Assembly (NCBI RefSeq): GCF_036194065.1
Contig: NZ_CP108095.1
Coordinates: forward strand, 2,418,001 to 2,482,000
DNA length: 64,000 nt
Reading direction: 5' to 3'
DNA from: Streptomyces sp. NBC_00239
GTDB taxonomy: Bacteria > Actinomycetota > Actinomycetes > Streptomycetales > Streptomycetaceae
Shown here in pieces: positions 62,359 through 64,000 of the stretch. The first letter of the stretch is position 1. Each line of letters opens with the position of its first letter. Position numbers and translations under genes: made by a program. The notes under the pieces are model-generated. The model saw only the letters and a list, made by a program, of their open reading frames with translations, was not told the DNA's origin and did not search any database.

Positions 62359-63999
62359 CTACTCCGCGGCGGTGGCGACGTGCACCGGGCGGACCCGGAG
62401 GGCCGCCCGGCCGGGCAGCGCGGTCGCGGCCAGGGCCAGCAGCGCGGCCAGGCCGACGACCGTACCGGCGGCGAGCGGCAGCACCGTGGGCGCCGCCCGG
62501 CCGGTCATGCCGACGCTGAAGGCGGTCAGGACGGCGAGGGCGATGCCGGCGCCGAGGACCGCGCCGATCAGGACCACCGACAGGGCCTCGATGCGGAGCA
62601 TGCGCAGCACCTGCCGGCGCGTGGCCCCGGCCAGCCGCAGCATCGCGAACTCCCGGATCCGCTCGGCGGTGGACATGGCCAGGGTGTTGACGACGGCGAT
62701 CGCGGTGAAGGCGAGCACCAGGCCCATGGCGAGCAGGTTGATCTCGGCCCCCGACCGCTGCCGGTCGGCCCGTACGTCGTCGGCGTCGCGGGCGGTGAGC
62801 ACCGCGGTGCCGGGGAAGTCCCGCAGGGCCGCGGTCAGCTCGGCTCGGCCGGTGCCCGGTCCGGCGGCCACCAGCACGCTGCTCGCGAGCGGGTTGTCCA
62901 CGTGGGCGGCGACCAGGTCGTGGGCGAGGGTCAGGTCGCCGAAGCCGAGGCCCCGGCCGTAGACCGCGGTGACGGTGACCGTGACGGGGGTGCCGTCTCC
63001 GAGGGTCAGCCGCAGCGGGCTGCCGGGCCGCAGGCCCAGCCGGTCGGCGGCGAGTTCGCTGACCGCGGCGCGGTGTCCGCCGAAGCCGGCCAGGGTGCCG
63101 GCGGTGACCTGCGGGTCCCAGGTCCTGGTGAGCCCGGCGGGGGTGACGCCCTGGGCTGCGTACTTGGTGAGGCCGACCCGGACGGTGGTGTTCACGATCT
63201 CGGTGGCGGCGGTGACGCCGGGGGTGCGGCGCACCCGCCCGGCGGCCCCCGCGGTGACCCCGGGTCCCGCCGCTGAGAGCACCCAGCCGGCCCGGACGCC
63301 GTCGCGGGCCTGGGCCCGGGCGGCGTCGCCGAGCGTGGGCTGCACGAACAGGACCGTGCAGGTCATGCCGACGAGCAGGGCGACGGGCGTGACGGCGGAC
63401 GCCATCCGGGTGGCCTTGCCGCGCAGGTTGGCGGTGGCCAGGCGGCCGTTGACGCCCGCGGCCCGCAGCGGGCCGGCGAGCAGGGCGGTGGCCCCGCGCA
63501 CCAGCAGCGGCCCGAGCAGGGAGACCGCCCCGGCGAGCACCACCACGGCCAGGAAGGTGACCGGGGTGGCGGCGGGCTCGGTGCGCAGGGTGCTGAGGAC
63601 GGCGACCAGGACGGCGCCGCCCGCGAGCAGCAGGACCCCGGTGGCGATCCGCGCCCAGGCGGGCCGGGAGCGTTCGACGGCGGCCTCGGCGAGCGCTTCG
63701 GCAGGGCGGATACGGGCGACCCGGCGGCCGGTGATGCGGGCGGCGGACCAGGCGCCCAGGAGGGTGGCGGCGACGGCGGCGGCCATCGGGAAGACGCCCG
63801 TGGTGCGCTCCAGGGTGGCGGGGACGGCCCCGGCCGTCACGAACCGGCCGTGCAGCCAGGCCGCCAGCGGCAGTCCGGCCAGGGAACCGAGCACGCCCGC
63901 GGCCAGGCCCACGATCAGGGCCTCACGGCCGAGGAGTCGGCGCAGCTGCCCGGAGGTGGCGGCGATGGCGCGCAGCAGGGCGAGCTCGCGCTGGCGCTG
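62359..63999 (-). CDS. ABC transporter permease, FtsX/MacB type (5' end outside window)
   Basis: The visible 546 codons are the C-terminal part of an FtsX-like permease; the frame runs to the window edge. The edge sequence RQRELALLRAIAATSGQLRRLLGREALIVGL is the loop after an FtsX core helix. Further pairs of hydrophobic segments and a second loop (ERIREFAMLRLAGATRRQVLRMLRIEALSVVL) show a duplicated four-helix arrangement with a large extracytoplasmic domain between. Such permeases pair with a separate ATPase, expected upstream. Family members export lipids, peptides or drugs. Confidence 0.87.
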   Translation of the reverse strand, partial: QRQRELALLRAIAATSGQLRRLLGREALIVGLAAGVLGSLAGLPLAAWLHGRFVTAGAVPATLERTTGVFPMAAAVAATLLGAWSAARITGRRVARIRPAEALAEAAVERSRPAWARIATGVLLLAGGAVLVAVLSTLRTEPAATPVTFLAVVVLAGAVSLLGPLLVRGATALLAGPLRAAGVNGRLATANLRGKATRMASAVTPVALLVGMTCTVLFVQPTLGDAARAQARDGVRAGWVLSAAGPGVTAGAAGRVRRTPGVTAATEIVNTTVRVGLTKYAAQGVTPAGLTRTWDPQVTAGTLAGFGGHRAAVSELAADRLGLRPGSPLRLTLGDGTPVTVTVTAVYGRGLGFGDLTLAHDLVAAHVDNPLASSVLVAAGPGTGRAELTAALRDFPGTAVLTARDADDVRADRQRSGAEINLLAMGLVLAFTAIAVVNTLAMSTAERIREFAMLRLAGATRRQVLRMLRIEALSVVLIGAVLGAGIALAVLTAFSVGMTGRAAPTVLPLAAGTVVGLAALLALAATALPGRAALRVRPVHVATAAE

Positions 64000-64000
64000 G

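Overview
The window is high-GC actinobacterial chromosome and almost certainly from a Streptomyces. Evidence: very strong third-position GC, frequent GTG starts, a HrdB-type principal sigma factor with a Lys/Ala-rich linker, and the gene set parE / hrdB / recQ / rnhB / nrdJ-nrdR / lexA / hflX / rshA / dapF / miaA / miaB / gluABCD. As I remember it, that order runs in reverse through the SCO5774-SCO5829 part of the S. coelicolor chromosome; this is recollection, not a search. I see no insertion sequence, prophage, CRISPR array, tRNA or rRNA gene. Both edges cut genes: a CitB/DcuR-type response regulator on the left and an FtsX-type ABC permease on the right.

Layout. 0-3 kb: end of a response regulator converging on a DUF485 + acetate-type symporter pair. 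3-9 kb: parE, a small zinc-ribbon protein, a secreted trypsin-like protease and hrdB, whose upstream region carries an ECF-type promoter overlapped by a perfect inverted repeat. 9-19 kb: FadR-type regulator, fused ABC transporter, NrtR-like NUDIX regulator with a probably leaderless promoter, debranching-type enzyme, DUF4192 protein and, divergently, a RecQ helicase. Two inverted consensus DnaA boxes lie between the last two. 19-25 kb: small conserved proteins, rnhB, ADP-ribosylglycohydrolase, phosphatase, arylamine N-acetyltransferase and a DUF2071 protein. 25-32 kb: a nucleotide-supply and DNA-damage block (nrdR-nrdJ, lexA, dinG-type helicase) with recognisable NrdR and LexA boxes.

32-38.5 kb: a four-gene NRPS-independent siderophore operon (diaminobutyrate aminotransferase, IucA/IucC synthetase, GNAT acyltransferase, second IucA/IucC synthetase). 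It resembles the rhizobactin order A-C-D-F but has no decarboxylase or N-hydroxylase. 38.5-51 kb: secreted protease, hflX, M1 peptidase, rshA, dapF, miaA, two small stress-type proteins, a LigB-like protein and miaB. 51-59 kb: orphan TAXI binding protein, ROK kinase and the glutamate locus: GluR-GluK two-component system divergent from the GluABCD transporter. 59-64 kb: FAD monooxygenase, then a cysteine-containing leader peptide predicted to be leaderless ahead of a cysteine dioxygenase-rhodanese pair, and an ABC permease.

The most promising items are the incomplete NIS-siderophore operon, the Cys-rich leader peptide of the sulfur operon, the DnaA-box palindrome before recQ, the RecQ carrying a C-terminal phosphoribosyltransferase-like motif, and the RshA-type enzyme whose (p)ppGpp synthetase half lacks an expected Asp. 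Convergent genes are mostly separated by strong GC-rich hairpins, listed as terminators.
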